Notes: generated from the sequence alone by a model not told the origin. A stretch of DNA of 64,000 nt from an uncultured Spirochaetota bacterium (GCA_944388995.1 CALXKN010000001.1:310001-374000), one strand, 5' to 3'. Counted from the stretch's first letter, positions 37,843 through 47,621 are shown. Made by a program: numbers and translations.

Positions 37843-38297
37843 AAAAATCCGCAGCCGTTTTTGCACTCATCTGCCTGATTCTGACGGCGGCCGCCTGCCG
37901 GACATTTCCGGAATACACCGACGGCGCCATGCGGTACGACCCGCTCGTTTACGGTTCCGACTGGAGGTTCATCGTCGTTCCCGATCAGATTGCCGCCGAA
38001 CTCCCCACCCGGACGCGTTTAAAGCCTTCCGTTCCGGAGTACGAAACGCTGTTCTGGCAGGCGGAAGTTTTACCGGTTTTAGGCAATATGCTTTTAAGCG
38101 GCGGATCGCCTTTGACGGCGGCCGATTTTCTTTTGGAGTGCAGCGCCCTGATAACCGAACTGAGGAAAATCGATCCCGTCGCCGAGCAGCGCTCCCTCAG
38201 AAAAGTCAGAAACGCCCCGCAGATTTACGAAATCCGCGACCGTTCGATCCGGGAACTGGAAGAATTCAAAAAAACTCTGGAAGAATCCGTCTCCTGA
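37839..38297 (+). CDS. Small lipoprotein of unknown function
   Basis: A 152-residue predicted lipoprotein with lipobox TAAAC at residues 16-20. The mature part is about 130 residues, mostly helical at its C-terminus (SIRELEEFKKTLEES). No family is recognised. Coupled translation with the esterase by ATGA suggests a shared role at the envelope. It converges on the gene at 38306; a small CGGGT-cacata-ACCCG hairpin lies between (38305-38320). Confidence 0.68.
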   Translation: MKKSAAVFALICLILTAAACRTFPEYTDGAMRYDPLVYGSDWRFIVVPDQIAAELPTRTRLKPSVPEYETLFWQAEVLPVLGNMLLSGGSPLTAADFLLECSALITELRKIDPVAEQRSLRKVRNAPQIYEIRDRSIRELEEFKKTLEESVS

Positions 38298-38305
38298 AGC
38301 CCGGG

Positions 38306-40201
38306 TCACATAACCCGAATTTCACCGAGCAGTTTGACGATGTAAAGCGCCATGTACTGGCGGAGCGCCTCCTTCTCCTTGATGGCGTCAAACGCCTGCG
38401 TGTGGCTCAGACTCTCGGCGATATTTTCAACGCGTTCTTTATTCGGCGGATTGGTAATAAAGCTCCGCTTCAGTTTCCGCACATAATCGCGGATAAACGA
38501 ATTGACGTCCTCCACCAGATTGCGTTTGGCCACCGCATCGATCAGCGGATTCCACCGATCGATTAAATTTTCCAACCCGGCTTCAACCGTCATTCCCGGC
38601 GCCAAAAAGTGCTCCTTCAACAAAGAAACCGATTCGTTCAGCGCGCCGTTATCAGAAATCTTCTGAAATTCCTTCTGACTTTTATTCTTTTTCCGCCTGC
38701 GGTCTTCTTTCATCGCCTTGCGCGCCGCGCCGGTCATAAACAGCTGCTTAAAAAACAGCACCAAAAACCGCAGGACCTTATTGCTTTTCCACGCCGCCAC
38801 CATCACCCGCGCGTCGGAAAACAGGCTTCTTCTGTTGATACCGAACAGACGGGATAACGGCAGAATCTGATGGTTGATTTCATCGATGTAAAGCATGATA
38901 ATCGCTTTTTGTTTATCTCCCATTCCGGGATACTTTTGAATTTGCTTCAGTAAATGATAATTCAAAAGCGCATAAAAATCGGCGTAATGGTCAATCAAAT
39001 ATTTTTTCAGCAGATTTTCAAAAGCCTGATCGTCTTCCATTTCCGGCAGCCATTCGCAGCGCTCCAAATCATTAATCCACTTCCGGCGCAAAGTTTCGTA
39101 CATATCCTGACGGATGATTTTCAGATTTTCTTCCAGATAAAGCGGAACCGTTTTATACAGAATGAAAACTTCCTGCTGATGAGCGTTTTTTACCGTCATT
39201 AACTGCGGCGGATTCTCACCGCCGTCCGTCAGCAGCTCGCGGATAAAAGATTCATACATGTCTCGGCCGACTTTTTTATAAAGAAGATTCTCTTTTGAAT
39301 CCTTGAATTCCATGATTTGGGCGACCGTAAACAGGTACGGCGGCTTGGTCAGCGATTTCATCAAATCGGTCCGGCACACTTCGATGGCGGTCTCTTTTTG
39401 AAAACATCCCTTGCAATAGACATTGTAATATCCGAGAAGAAAAGCCGCCTGCGCAAAAACGAAATCGGTCGCCCCCGTCGCATGGCGCGCCCCGAATTCC
39501 TTGACAATCGTACTGGCCAAAACCGTCCAAAATTTAAACGTAAACGTATTGGTCTTCCGGATGGATTCGACAGCTTCCGCCGGCTTTTTGACAATCATCG
39601 ACAGCATCAGCGCCACGCCGCTCTGCTCGTTCAGCAGCGTCGTATTGAGCTTCGACGCCATATATTCGTAATTGTTCTCGTTTTTGAAAAAGTACTGAAT
39701 TTTTTCGACACAGAACTTGATTAATTCGTAATCGAGCATATCCTTAAAAACAAGCATCGGATGATCGAATTCCTTGAACTGAAGCTGCAGAATCGGACGG
39801 GTGACGGCCAAATTTCCTTCCAGAAGCCGCACAAATTCGGTTTTGACGTCGATTTTCTGAATCAACGCCGCCGGACACGGCACTCCGAACACGTCGGGGT
39901 CGGGAAACGGAATCGAATTGTTCTCTTCCATATCGGCGTAAATTTTCCTCAGTTTTTCTTCAAAGTAACGGACGCAAACGACTTTGACAATCTCGCCGGT
40001 TTGATTGAACCGCTCAAGTTTGATTTTATCTTCCGCCTGCAGCTTGACCAAAGAGGCCGAAAATGCCGCCGGATCCCAACTGTGCCCGGAAGCGATGGCG
40101 TTATTGCGGCACAATGTCATTAAATTCGAGTAATTAATTGAGTTGCTGCCTTTTTCAAACGCGATTTGTTTGATTTGTTCATAAATTTGATTGGCGTCCA
40201 T
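38306..40201 (-). CDS. Large cytoplasmic protein of unknown function in the topoisomerase operon
   Basis: A 631-residue soluble, mostly helical protein without signal peptide or membrane segments. The N-terminal 70 residues (QIYEQIKQIAFEKG ... SASLVKLQAEDKI) look like a winged-helix-type fold. A basic linker (KAMKEDRRRKKNKSQKEFQK) lies near 505-525. I do not recognise the family and see no catalytic motif. ATG 40201 overlaps the parC stop (TGATG), so it is translated with the topoisomerase. A link to chromosome topology or segregation is an inference from position only. Confidence 0.7.
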   Translation of the reverse strand: MDANQIYEQIKQIAFEKGSNSINYSNLMTLCRNNAIASGHSWDPAAFSASLVKLQAEDKIKLERFNQTGEIVKVVCVRYFEEKLRKIYADMEENNSIPFPDPDVFGVPCPAALIQKIDVKTEFVRLLEGNLAVTRPILQLQFKEFDHPMLVFKDMLDYELIKFCVEKIQYFFKNENNYEYMASKLNTTLLNEQSGVALMLSMIVKKPAEAVESIRKTNTFTFKFWTVLASTIVKEFGARHATGATDFVFAQAAFLLGYYNVYCKGCFQKETAIEVCRTDLMKSLTKPPYLFTVAQIMEFKDSKENLLYKKVGRDMYESFIRELLTDGGENPPQLMTVKNAHQQEVFILYKTVPLYLEENLKIIRQDMYETLRRKWINDLERCEWLPEMEDDQAFENLLKKYLIDHYADFYALLNYHLLKQIQKYPGMGDKQKAIIMLYIDEINHQILPLSRLFGINRRSLFSDARVMVAAWKSNKVLRFLVLFFKQLFMTGAARKAMKEDRRRKKNKSQKEFQKISDNGALNESVSLLKEHFLAPGMTVEAGLENLIDRWNPLIDAVAKRNLVEDVNSFIRDYVRKLKRSFITNPPNKERVENIAESLSHTQAFDAIKEKEALRQYMALYIVKLLGEIRVM

Positions 40202-42138
40202 CAATTTTTTCCTTTATCGGTTCGGATTTTTTCCCATTTCAGAGTTTTGATTTTTTTTGCCGTCAACCGCACGCCGGCGGCCTTCCAGCCTTTTACAAGG
40301 TAGCCGGCGACCGGAAAACTCTCCTCCAAAATTTTAATGCGCGCGGACGGTTCGTATACTATATTAACGGCAACATCGGTCTTGGTTGTTAGCTTCAAAA
40401 GCGAAGATCCTTCGGGAATGAACGGATAGGCTTTATCGGTGATAAATTTCTCGATTCGGAACCGTTTGAGGCAAATGTTTCCGCTCTGTTTTTCTTTATA
40501 AACGGCAGTAAAAATCAGTTTTTCAATCTCCTCTTTATCGGCAATGCAGGCAAATTGAAGCCCTTTGTCGACAAACAGCTTTTCGGAGACTTTAACCGCT
40601 TTAAAAAAACCGCCTTTGGGAATGATCAGAATGCGATCGAATTCGGAAACACGGAACAGCTCCTTTCCCGATCGGACGGAAAGCCCGAGATACCCGGTTT
40701 CAGCATCGTAAAAAAGCGGCTGATCGCGTTTGGCGGCCTGCTTTTCCGCCACCTGCGTAAACGAAGTAATTTCTGTTTTGCGTTTGAGAGCGATTGCCGG
40801 GAATTCTTTTCGGATTTCGTCAAGGTAACCGACGGCATATCCGACAATGTTTTTCAAATGCTTGTTGATGGTTTTGATTTCGCTTTCAATCTGTTTCATC
40901 TCTTCTTTTGCTTTATTGATGTCGTAAAGCGAAATGCGGCGGATGGGGATGCGCAAAAGCCGTTCGATGTCTTCGGTTGTGACTTCACGACGGATGATAC
41001 CGGCAAACGGTTTCAACCCTTTCAAAACGGCGTCGATAACGCCCTGCGCCGTCTTTACCGTCTCAATTTTTTTGTAAATCCTCTCTTCGATGAAGATTTG
41101 CTCCAAGGTGCGCGCATGGTGTTTGTCTTCCAGTTTGCGTTTGTCGTTTTCCAGCTCCGCTTTCAGAATCGCCGTCAGCCGCCGCGCATGGTGCCTGATA
41201 ACCTGGGTGACCGTCATCTGTTTCGGAAGACGGTCTTCAATGACCAGCAGATTGACCGGAACGGAAATTTCGCAGTCGGTGTACGCGTACAGCGAATCCA
41301 GCACTTCGGAGGCCTGCACCCCGCGCGCCAGCGTGATTTCAATCGCAACTTCTTCCGCCGTCAAATCGTTGATATGCGACACTTTGATTTTACCGCGGCG
41401 CGCCGCCGATTCAATCGATTCCGTCAGCGATTCGGTTGTCACCCCGAACGGAAGCTCCCGGATGATGATTTTTTTGCCGTCTTTGGAGATGTCGAATTTG
41501 GCCCGGCACAGAACTTTTCCGTTGCCGTCGCGGTAATCGGAGACGTCCGTCAGACCGCCGGTAAAAAAATCGGGAAACAGCTGAAACGGTTCCCCCCGCA
41601 GCGCGCACTGAACCGCTGACAAAACCTCGTCCAAATTGTGCGGCAGAATTTTCGTCGTCATTCCGACGGCGATTCCTTCGGCGCCCTGAACCAAAACCAA
41701 GGGGATTTTGCACGGAAACGTCACCGGCTCCTTGTTGCGGCCGTCGTAACTCTCTTCGTATTCGGTGATTTCGGGGCTGTAAAGCAGCTTTTTGGCAATC
41801 GGAAGCAGCCGGCACTCGATGTACCGGGCCGCCGACGCCGCGTGCCCCGTAAACAGATTGCCGAAATTCCCCTGTTTGTCGATAAACAAATCTTTGTTTG
41901 CCAAAACCACCAGCGCGGAATAAATGGAAGCGTCTCCGTGCGGATGATACTTCATCGTATGTCCGACAACGTTGGCCACCTTATGAAACCGGCCGTCATC
42001 CATCTCAATCAGCGAATGAAGAATACGGCGCTGAACCGGCTTCAAGCCGTCGTCCAGATGCGGAATGGCCCGGTCTTTGATTACATACGAAGCGTATTCC
42101 AAAAAATTTTTGTCATAAAGATCGTTGACAAACGGCAT
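40201..42138 (-). CDS. parC: DNA topoisomerase IV subunit A
   Basis: A 645-residue type IIA topoisomerase A subunit. YVIKDRAIPHLDDGLKPVQRRILHS is the family N-terminus (shown in part: DGLKPVQRRIL). AASAARYIECRLLP contains the catalytic tyrosine (ARYIE). The protein lacks the full six-bladed C-terminal domain of gyrase A (about 800+ residues) and has no GyrA box, so topoisomerase IV is favoured. It starts in TGATG overlap with parE. Its role is decatenation of daughter chromosomes. Confidence 0.88.
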   Translation of the reverse strand: MPFVNDLYDKNFLEYASYVIKDRAIPHLDDGLKPVQRRILHSLIEMDDGRFHKVANVVGHTMKYHPHGDASIYSALVVLANKDLFIDKQGNFGNLFTGHAASAARYIECRLLPIAKKLLYSPEITEYEESYDGRNKEPVTFPCKIPLVLVQGAEGIAVGMTTKILPHNLDEVLSAVQCALRGEPFQLFPDFFTGGLTDVSDYRDGNGKVLCRAKFDISKDGKKIIIRELPFGVTTESLTESIESAARRGKIKVSHINDLTAEEVAIEITLARGVQASEVLDSLYAYTDCEISVPVNLLVIEDRLPKQMTVTQVIRHHARRLTAILKAELENDKRKLEDKHHARTLEQIFIEERIYKKIETVKTAQGVIDAVLKGLKPFAGIIRREVTTEDIERLLRIPIRRISLYDINKAKEEMKQIESEIKTINKHLKNIVGYAVGYLDEIRKEFPAIALKRKTEITSFTQVAEKQAAKRDQPLFYDAETGYLGLSVRSGKELFRVSEFDRILIIPKGGFFKAVKVSEKLFVDKGLQFACIADKEEIEKLIFTAVYKEKQSGNICLKRFRIEKFITDKAYPFIPEGSSLLKLTTKTDVAVNIVYEPSARIKILEESFPVAGYLVKGWKAAGVRLTAKKIKTLKWEKIRTDKGKN

Positions 42139-43949
42139 CAGATTAAATTCTCCATAATGTACGATTTACGCTCCGGCGTGTTCTTCCCCATATAAAATTC
42201 CAGCGTTTCGTTGATGTCGTGCGAGGATTTGATTTCCACCTTCACCAGGCGGATCTCTTCTCCGATAAACTGCCCGAACTCATCGGGAGAAATCTCCCCC
42301 AATCCTTTAAACCGCGTCACTTCCGGATTTTTAACCGTCCTGGCGGCCGCGTCCCGCTCCTTTTCCGAGTAACAGTACGCGGTTTCCTTGTTGTTTTTGG
42401 CGTTGCGGACGCGGAAAAGCGGCGTTTCGAGAATGTAAACGTGCCCCCGCTTAACCAAATCTTCAAAAAACGTGAGGAAAATCGTTAAAATCAAATTGCG
42501 GATGTGAAAGCCGTCGTTGTCGGCGTCGGTTGCCAGAACGACTTTTTCATAGCGTAAATCGTCAATCGAATTTTCGATTCCGAGCGCCTTCACGATATTG
42601 TGAATTTCTTCATTTTTATAAATCTCGGTTTTCCGCTTGCCGAATACGTTGAGCGGTTTGCCGCGGAGGGAAAAAATCGCCTGCGTATAAACGTTGCGCT
42701 TTTTCACCATGGAACCGGAAGCCGACTGCCCTTCCGTAAGGAAAATCATCGTGTCTTCGCCTTTCCCTTTGTCTTCGCCTTTGTGATATTTGCAGTCGTT
42801 GAGGCAGGGAATGCGGATAGCGGTTTTCTTGCTCAGCTCCTTCGCCTCTTTGCGGACCGCATTCAGTTCCTTGCGCAGATTTTCGTTGCTGACGATTTTC
42901 GCCTGAATTTTTTTGGCGGTTCCGTCGTTTTTATGGAGAAAGTCGATGACGGCGGCCTTCACCTCCTGAACAATCCACGCCTTGATGTTTGTGTTTCCCA
43001 ATTTGTTTTTGGTCTGACTTTCAAAAACGGGATCTTTGATTTTAATCGAAACCGCGCCGACCATTCCTTCGCGGACGTCGACTCCGGAATAAGCCTTCTT
43101 GTAAAATTCATTGAGCCCTTTGAGAAGCCCCTCTTTGAATGCGCTTTCGTGCGTGCCGCCGTCGGATGTGTACTGTCCGTTGACAAACGAGTAAAACGTT
43201 TCGCCGTAATTCAGCGTGTGAGTGAAGGCGAATTCGATTTTTTCCCCGCGGTAATAAAGCGGATCGTACATCTCTTTTTCGCCCAAATCATCTTTCAGCA
43301 GATCAAGCAGACCGTTTTTGGAGACGTACTTTACGCCGTTGTAATCGAGTTCCAGTCCGGCATTGAGGTAAGTGTAGTTTTTGATGCGTTTTTCGATAAA
43401 ACCGTCGTCGAATTCATATTCGCCGAAAATTTCTTCATCCGGTTCGAACTCGATGTAAGTGCCGTCCGGCTCGTCCGTTTTTTTGATCTGCCGTTCGTTT
43501 AAAAGCTTTCCTTTGGAAAAGAGCGCTTCCGCCGCCCTGCCGCCTCGGACGGCGACGACGCGGAAATGCGACGACAGCGCGTTGACCGCCTTTGTTCCGA
43601 CGCCGTTTAATCCGACCGAAAACTGAAAAACGTCGTCGTTGTATTTGGCTCCGGTGTTGATAACCGAAACGCATTCCACCACCTTGCCGAGCGGAATCCC
43701 GCGGCCGAAATCGCGCACCTTTATCCGCCTGCCGTCGCGGCTGATAAGAATCCGCCGTCCTTGCCCCATGATGAATTCGTCGACGCTGTTGTCGATAATC
43801 TCTTTCAGTAAAACGTAAATCCCGTCGTCGGGATCCTTTCCGTTCCCCAAACGGCCGATGTACATTCCCGAACGCAGCCGGATGTGTTCCAGGGAACTCA
43901 ACGTTTTGATTTTGCTCTCGTCATAGACGGGCTGTTTTTTTTCTCCCAT
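42138..43949 (-). CDS. parE: DNA topoisomerase IV subunit B
   Basis: A 603-residue GHKL ATPase subunit. Seen motifs are EIIDNSVDEFIMG (ATP-binding asparagine), GRGIPLG, GLNGVGTKAVNALS, and the TOPRIM-type segment LTEGQSASGS with ATDADNDGFHIR. The C-terminus EFYMGKNTPERKSYIMENL fits ParE/GyrB. ATG 43949 was chosen over TTG 43970 because it gives the usual N-terminus and a GGCAGG-like site. It works with ParC next door. Confidence 0.9.
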   Translation of the reverse strand: MGEKKQPVYDESKIKTLSSLEHIRLRSGMYIGRLGNGKDPDDGIYVLLKEIIDNSVDEFIMGQGRRILISRDGRRIKVRDFGRGIPLGKVVECVSVINTGAKYNDDVFQFSVGLNGVGTKAVNALSSHFRVVAVRGGRAAEALFSKGKLLNERQIKKTDEPDGTYIEFEPDEEIFGEYEFDDGFIEKRIKNYTYLNAGLELDYNGVKYVSKNGLLDLLKDDLGEKEMYDPLYYRGEKIEFAFTHTLNYGETFYSFVNGQYTSDGGTHESAFKEGLLKGLNEFYKKAYSGVDVREGMVGAVSIKIKDPVFESQTKNKLGNTNIKAWIVQEVKAAVIDFLHKNDGTAKKIQAKIVSNENLRKELNAVRKEAKELSKKTAIRIPCLNDCKYHKGEDKGKGEDTMIFLTEGQSASGSMVKKRNVYTQAIFSLRGKPLNVFGKRKTEIYKNEEIHNIVKALGIENSIDDLRYEKVVLATDADNDGFHIRNLILTIFLTFFEDLVKRGHVYILETPLFRVRNAKNNKETAYCYSEKERDAAARTVKNPEVTRFKGLGEISPDEFGQFIGEEIRLVKVEIKSSHDINETLEFYMGKNTPERKSYIMENLI

Positions 43950-44660
43950 TGCGACCTGCCTGTCATTCAATTACAAGGAAATCGTAACCCCAGTTTACGC
44001 CAATGATACCACATCAACCGTTTTTTGGCAAGGAAATATTTCGGGCTTCGAGGAGAGGGGGAAAGACAAAGCCATTATCATTTTTCTTTAAGCAACTTTT
44101 CAAATTCCTCCGTTATAAAGACAATCACCGGATTTTTCCGCCTGTTAAGCGTCCTCCCAGTCCGGTCTTTGACCGCATCTTTGATTCGTTTCTTTATTGA
44201 TTTTTATCCTGTTTATATTTCCCTGAAAACACAGGCAATCCATCCTGAATTATTTTCAGGTCTTTCGCCCCAAACAATTTCCCCATTTTCTCCGGCGCGC
44301 CCCGTCTTAATCCCTTTTCTCAGGTTAAAAGTTTCAACCAAATAATTAAGAAATTTGGAAAATTTCAGGAATCAGATTGCCCACGGCGGATCCGGAAATA
44401 AAGGAACCGGAAAATTTTCGACAGTGCTTCCGAAGGTGTCTGGAAATTTCTGCAAGAACTGAAAAAACCCAACTCTTAATTTCTCTTTTTTTTGTTATTT
44501 TCCCCGAAACTTCTTACGCTCTGCCATGATATGCCTTATAGTACAATGTATGCACACGGAGGAGTGAAGATGAAAACGGAAAAACCGGCGGCGGGATGAC
44601 CGGCAAATATGCTTTATCTTCACGAATCCGAAGGAATTTTCCGCATTCCAAAAATATTTT
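43950..44660. other. Long intergenic region between parE and gdhA
   Basis: About 700 bases without an intact gene. The minus strand at 44078-44400 has short, protein-like stretches in three frames (see the remnant entry). Around 44520-44610 there is a 9-codon ORF (ATG 44570, MKTEKPAAG) with a perfect GGAGGAG site, and a possible TACAAT -10 at 44542-44547. The rest shows nothing I can support. Confidence 0.5.
44078..44400 (-). pseudogene. Possible degenerate coding remnant
   Basis: Three overlapping short frames on the minus strand read as plausible protein: one ending GWIACVFREI, one MGKLFGAKDLKIIQDGLPVF, and one ending NPVIVFITEEFEKLLKEK at 44078. None has a convincing start on its own. Successive frame changes could join them into one former gene of about 100 residues, but the family is not recognisable and chance is possible. 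Confidence 0.25.
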
Positions 44661-44689
44661 TTGATTTCTATCCTCTTCGATGATAAAAT
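44661..44689 (+). promoter_or_regulatory. Promoter of the glutamate dehydrogenase gene
   Basis: TTGATT (44661-44666), 17 bases, TAAAAT (44684-44689). The transcript would start just before TAGGAGG, the ribosome site of the gene. Confidence 0.7.
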
Positions 44690-44706
44690 AACAGTAGGAG
44701 GCGAAA

Positions 44707-45963
44707 ATGTCAGACAAATATAACCCTTACAACAACTTTCTGTCGGTATTAAAACGGGCTGCCCAGGCTGTCGGATTGCATGAAAACGATTATGCGGCTT
44801 TATGTTATCCCGAAAGAGAATTAAAAGTCTCCGTTCCAGTCAGAATGGACAACGGATCGGTTCGCATTTTCGAAGGCTACCGGGTACAGCACAGCACCTC
44901 CCGCGGACCGGCGAAAGGCGGCATTCGCTTCCATCCCGATGTCAATATCGATGAAGTGAAAGCGCTGGCGGCGTGGATGAGTCTCAAATGCGCCGTTGTC
45001 AATATTCCTTACGGCGGAGCCAAAGGCGGCGTCTGCGTCGACCCGTCGACGTTATCGGCGGCCGAACGCGAGCGGCTGACGCGCCGCTATACCGCCATGA
45101 TTCTGCCGATCATCGGCCCCGAAAAAGATATTCCTGCTCCCGATGTGGGAACCAATGCGCAGGTGATGGACTGGATTATGGACACCTACTCGATGATGAA
45201 CGGCTACACGATTCACGGCGTCGTGACCGGGAAAGACCCGGAAGTGGGCGGTTCGGTCGGTCGAACGGAAGCCACCGGCCGCGGTGTGATGATTGTCACG
45301 CTGGAAGTGCTGCGGCAAACCGGGCAGGATCCGAAAAAGGTGACGGTGGCTGTTCAGGGAATGGGCAATGTCGGCTGCACCGCCGCGGTTTTGCTGCATG
45401 AAAAAGGATGCCGCATCGTGGCCGTTTCCGATGTCTCCGGCGGTCTGCGCTGCGAAAGCGGACTCGATATTCCCGCGATTGCCGCTTATGTCAAAAAGGG
45501 CGGTCTTCTGAAAGATTACGACGCCCCCGATGTACATCATATTTCCAACGACGAACTGCTGACCGGCGCCTGTGACATTCTGATTCCGGCCGCACTCGAA
45601 AATCAGATAACCGCTTCCGTGGCCGAACGGCTGCAGGCGAAGCTGATTATCGAAGCGGCCAACGGACCGACAACCGTCGAAGCCGATGCTGTTTTGGAGA
45701 AACGCGGCATCCCCGTTTTTCCTGACATTTTGGCAAATGCCGGCGGAGTCGTCGTTTCATACTTTGAATGGGTACAAAATCTGCAGGAACTGACATGGGA
45801 AGAAAAAGACGTCAACGATACGCTGAAACGGGTTATGGTAAGAGCCTTCAACGAAGTGATGGAGAAATCAAAGAAATTCTCCGTCAATTACCGTCTGGCC
45901 GCCTACGCCGTTGCCGTTGAACGAATCTGTACGGCAAAAAAGAAAAGAGGAATTTTCCCGTAA
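44707..45963 (+). CDS. gdhA: Glu/Leu/Phe/Val dehydrogenase, probably glutamate dehydrogenase
   Basis: A 418-residue NAD(P)-dependent dehydrogenase interconverting glutamate and 2-oxoglutarate plus ammonia. Substrate-binding lysines are in RGPAKGGIRFHP (K70) and PYGGAKGG (K106 catalytic). The Rossmann motif is VAVQGMGNVG. ILANAGGVVVSYFEWVQN is typical of the 420-residue hexameric class. AGGAGG lies before ATG 44707. It stands alone, with a 14-bp hairpin just after the stop. Coenzyme preference cannot be called. Confidence 0.92.
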   Translation: MSDKYNPYNNFLSVLKRAAQAVGLHENDYAALCYPERELKVSVPVRMDNGSVRIFEGYRVQHSTSRGPAKGGIRFHPDVNIDEVKALAAWMSLKCAVVNIPYGGAKGGVCVDPSTLSAAERERLTRRYTAMILPIIGPEKDIPAPDVGTNAQVMDWIMDTYSMMNGYTIHGVVTGKDPEVGGSVGRTEATGRGVMIVTLEVLRQTGQDPKKVTVAVQGMGNVGCTAAVLLHEKGCRIVAVSDVSGGLRCESGLDIPAIAAYVKKGGLLKDYDAPDVHHISNDELLTGACDILIPAALENQITASVAERLQAKLIIEAANGPTTVEADAVLEKRGIPVFPDILANAGGVVVSYFEWVQNLQELTWEEKDVNDTLKRVMVRAFNEVMEKSKKFSVNYRLAAYAVAVERICTAKKKRGIFP

Positions 45964-45970
45964 ATGCCGC

Positions 45971-46007
45971 AATCAGCCGTAAAACAGACCGGATTTTACG
46001 GCTGATT
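45971..46007. terminator. Long hairpin between convergent genes
   Basis: AATCAGCCGTAAAA and TTTTACGGCTGATT form a perfect 14-bp stem around a 9-base loop. There is no long T-run on either side, so it may be a bidirectional terminator or an mRNA-stabilising structure for gdhA and the gene at 46007. Confidence 0.65.
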
Positions 46008-46669
46008 TAAAACGCATAAATCCGAATTCCTCCTCCGAAAAGAAAATTTCCGGCAACGCCGTTGTTAAGAATATAAGCGCCGCTGAGAAAAACGCCGGCG
46101 TATTTGTCAAAGCGGTAGCCGAAATCGGCCGCAACTGCAAGAACAGGAGCGCCGGCCGTTCCGCCGATCCGATTGCCGCTTTTTGAAGAATCGATTTCTG
46201 TATTTTTGTTTTCCGAAAGCCGCGTATCGGAAACCGCCCAAGCATACCCAAAAAGACCGTAAATTCCGAAAAACAATTCCCGGTTTTGAAGAAAATCAAA
46301 CCGATGACCGATACTGAAATTGACAGAAGGAACATGTTTGTCCATTAAAAATGTAAGCACTGCTCCGGTTCCGCTGCGTTCATCAACAACAGAACAGAGC
46401 ATATTAACGGAGCCGAGATACGAAAAAAAGATTCCCGTTTCCAAAACCCCGGATACCTTTTCGCTCTTCCATATATCAAATCCGATTTTCGGATGAATCC
46501 AAAATCCGCCGCCGCAATAAGGCGGACCGTCCTCCTGTCCCACACCGTTACCCAATGCCGGCGCAAAATCAACGGAAAAATGCAGAAATTCAGGGATTTT
46601 TGACTCTTGAGCCGGTAAAAATTCCGTCAGACAGACAGCCGTCAGCAGTATAAAAATTTTCTTTTTCAT
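46007..46669 (-). CDS. Outer-membrane beta-barrel-like protein
   Basis: A 220-residue exported protein with a signal peptide (ending LPAQ). The mature part alternates aromatic and polar residues in strand-like blocks (FSVDFAPALGNGVG, VNFSIGHRFDFL, ELFFGIYGLFGYAW, VFLSGAYIL) and ends in phenylalanine, as outer-membrane barrels do. An eight-stranded barrel is plausible. Its ATG overlaps the stop of the upstream esterase pseudogene (ATGA), so it was once coupled to that gene and may now be poorly translated. Confidence 0.6.
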   Translation of the reverse strand: MKKKIFILLTAVCLTEFLPAQESKIPEFLHFSVDFAPALGNGVGQEDGPPYCGGGFWIHPKIGFDIWKSEKVSGVLETGIFFSYLGSVNMLCSVVDERSGTGAVLTFLMDKHVPSVNFSIGHRFDFLQNRELFFGIYGLFGYAWAVSDTRLSENKNTEIDSSKSGNRIGGTAGAPVLAVAADFGYRFDKYAGVFLSGAYILNNGVAGNFLFGGGIRIYAF

Positions 46670-47621
46670 TTTTCTCTTCCGTCGGGTCGCACCCCTTCGG
46701 AATCATCAAAATCCTGAAATCCTTCCGTAAAATTTGAAATTAACTTCAAACTGTTCCTTAAATACGTTTCCATAGTGGCGCCGTGATTATCGTTGCGCGG
46801 ATAAAACCGGTGAATTTTCAAATCAGGGTAATTTCTCTCCCGGAGAGTCTCCAGCAGTGATTCCGTAACAAGAACCGATACGGGACTGACGGAAACCCCG
46901 TAGACCGCATACAGCGTCAGCGACCGTCCGCCACTTACATCGAACCTGGATCCTGATGATTCCGTAAGAGCTTCAATCCGTTTTATATCACCGTAAGACG
47001 CGCCGCCGTCGGCATAACAAAAAATTGAAAACGGATTCTCTCTCTCAAAGAGTTATTGGAAGTGCGGTTGTAAGTTTGGAATGCATAAAACGCCAATCCG
47101 CCGCCGAGAGAATGTCCAAGCAGTGCTTTTTTCTCGGGATGAATCCGCCAGAACTTCTCCGCATCAGGAACGATTTCTTCTTTTATCAACTGTAAAAACC
47201 GATCACAGTTGGTTTCTTCACGGGGAATCAGTTTTCCTGTAAACAAATCAACCGAATCGGGAGTCGGATAATCGCGGTTTCGCCCATTACCCGAGTAGGC
47301 GCCTCCGGAATAACCGTATCCGATTCCGAAAATCAGAACCGGATCCGCTTTTCCTTCTTCAAAAAACCGTTCATATTCGCGAACAGCCGTTAAAAATGCG
47401 AATCCCCGTCAAGAATAAACGCAGCCGCATAACCATCCGGCGAATTCCCGTCGTAACCGGGAGGTAAAAACGTATAAACAACAACATTATCGGTAATGCC
47501 GTAATCAGCTTCCATCCGGGACTGAGGGTAAATCACGGGATCAGCAACGGTTCCGGCGGACGGAATCTGTCGGCAGGAGAGCGGCAAAACGGCAGCTATT
47601 ATTTAGAAGCAAAAATTTCAT
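46666..47621 (-). pseudogene. Esterase-like lipoprotein gene broken by three frameshifts
   Basis: Joined across frames the product would be an exported lipoprotein esterase of about 315 residues (putative esterase/IroE-like alpha-beta hydrolase). It would have lipobox LPLSC, TFLPPGYDGNSP, LDGDSHFLTAVREYE, nucleophile elbow LLGHSLGGG and a C-terminal histidine in RNDNHGATME. Three changes break it: one extra A in an AAA run near 47604 (restoring MKFLLLIIAAVLPLSC), one T missing from a T-run near 47397, and a shift in a GA repeat near 47037-47045 that fits one extra GA. All lie in short repeats. Real decay, slippage-based switching and sequencing error are the alternatives. Confidence 0.85.

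Noticed and set aside
40555-41619. A 354-codon plus-strand frame
   Set aside because: It is the mirror of parC, rich in Phe/Arg/Gln, and shows no motif.
40201-43949. DNA gyrase (gyrB/gyrA) instead of topoisomerase IV
   Set aside because: The A subunit is only 645 residues and lacks the full gyrase C-terminal domain and GyrA box, so topoisomerase IV is likelier.
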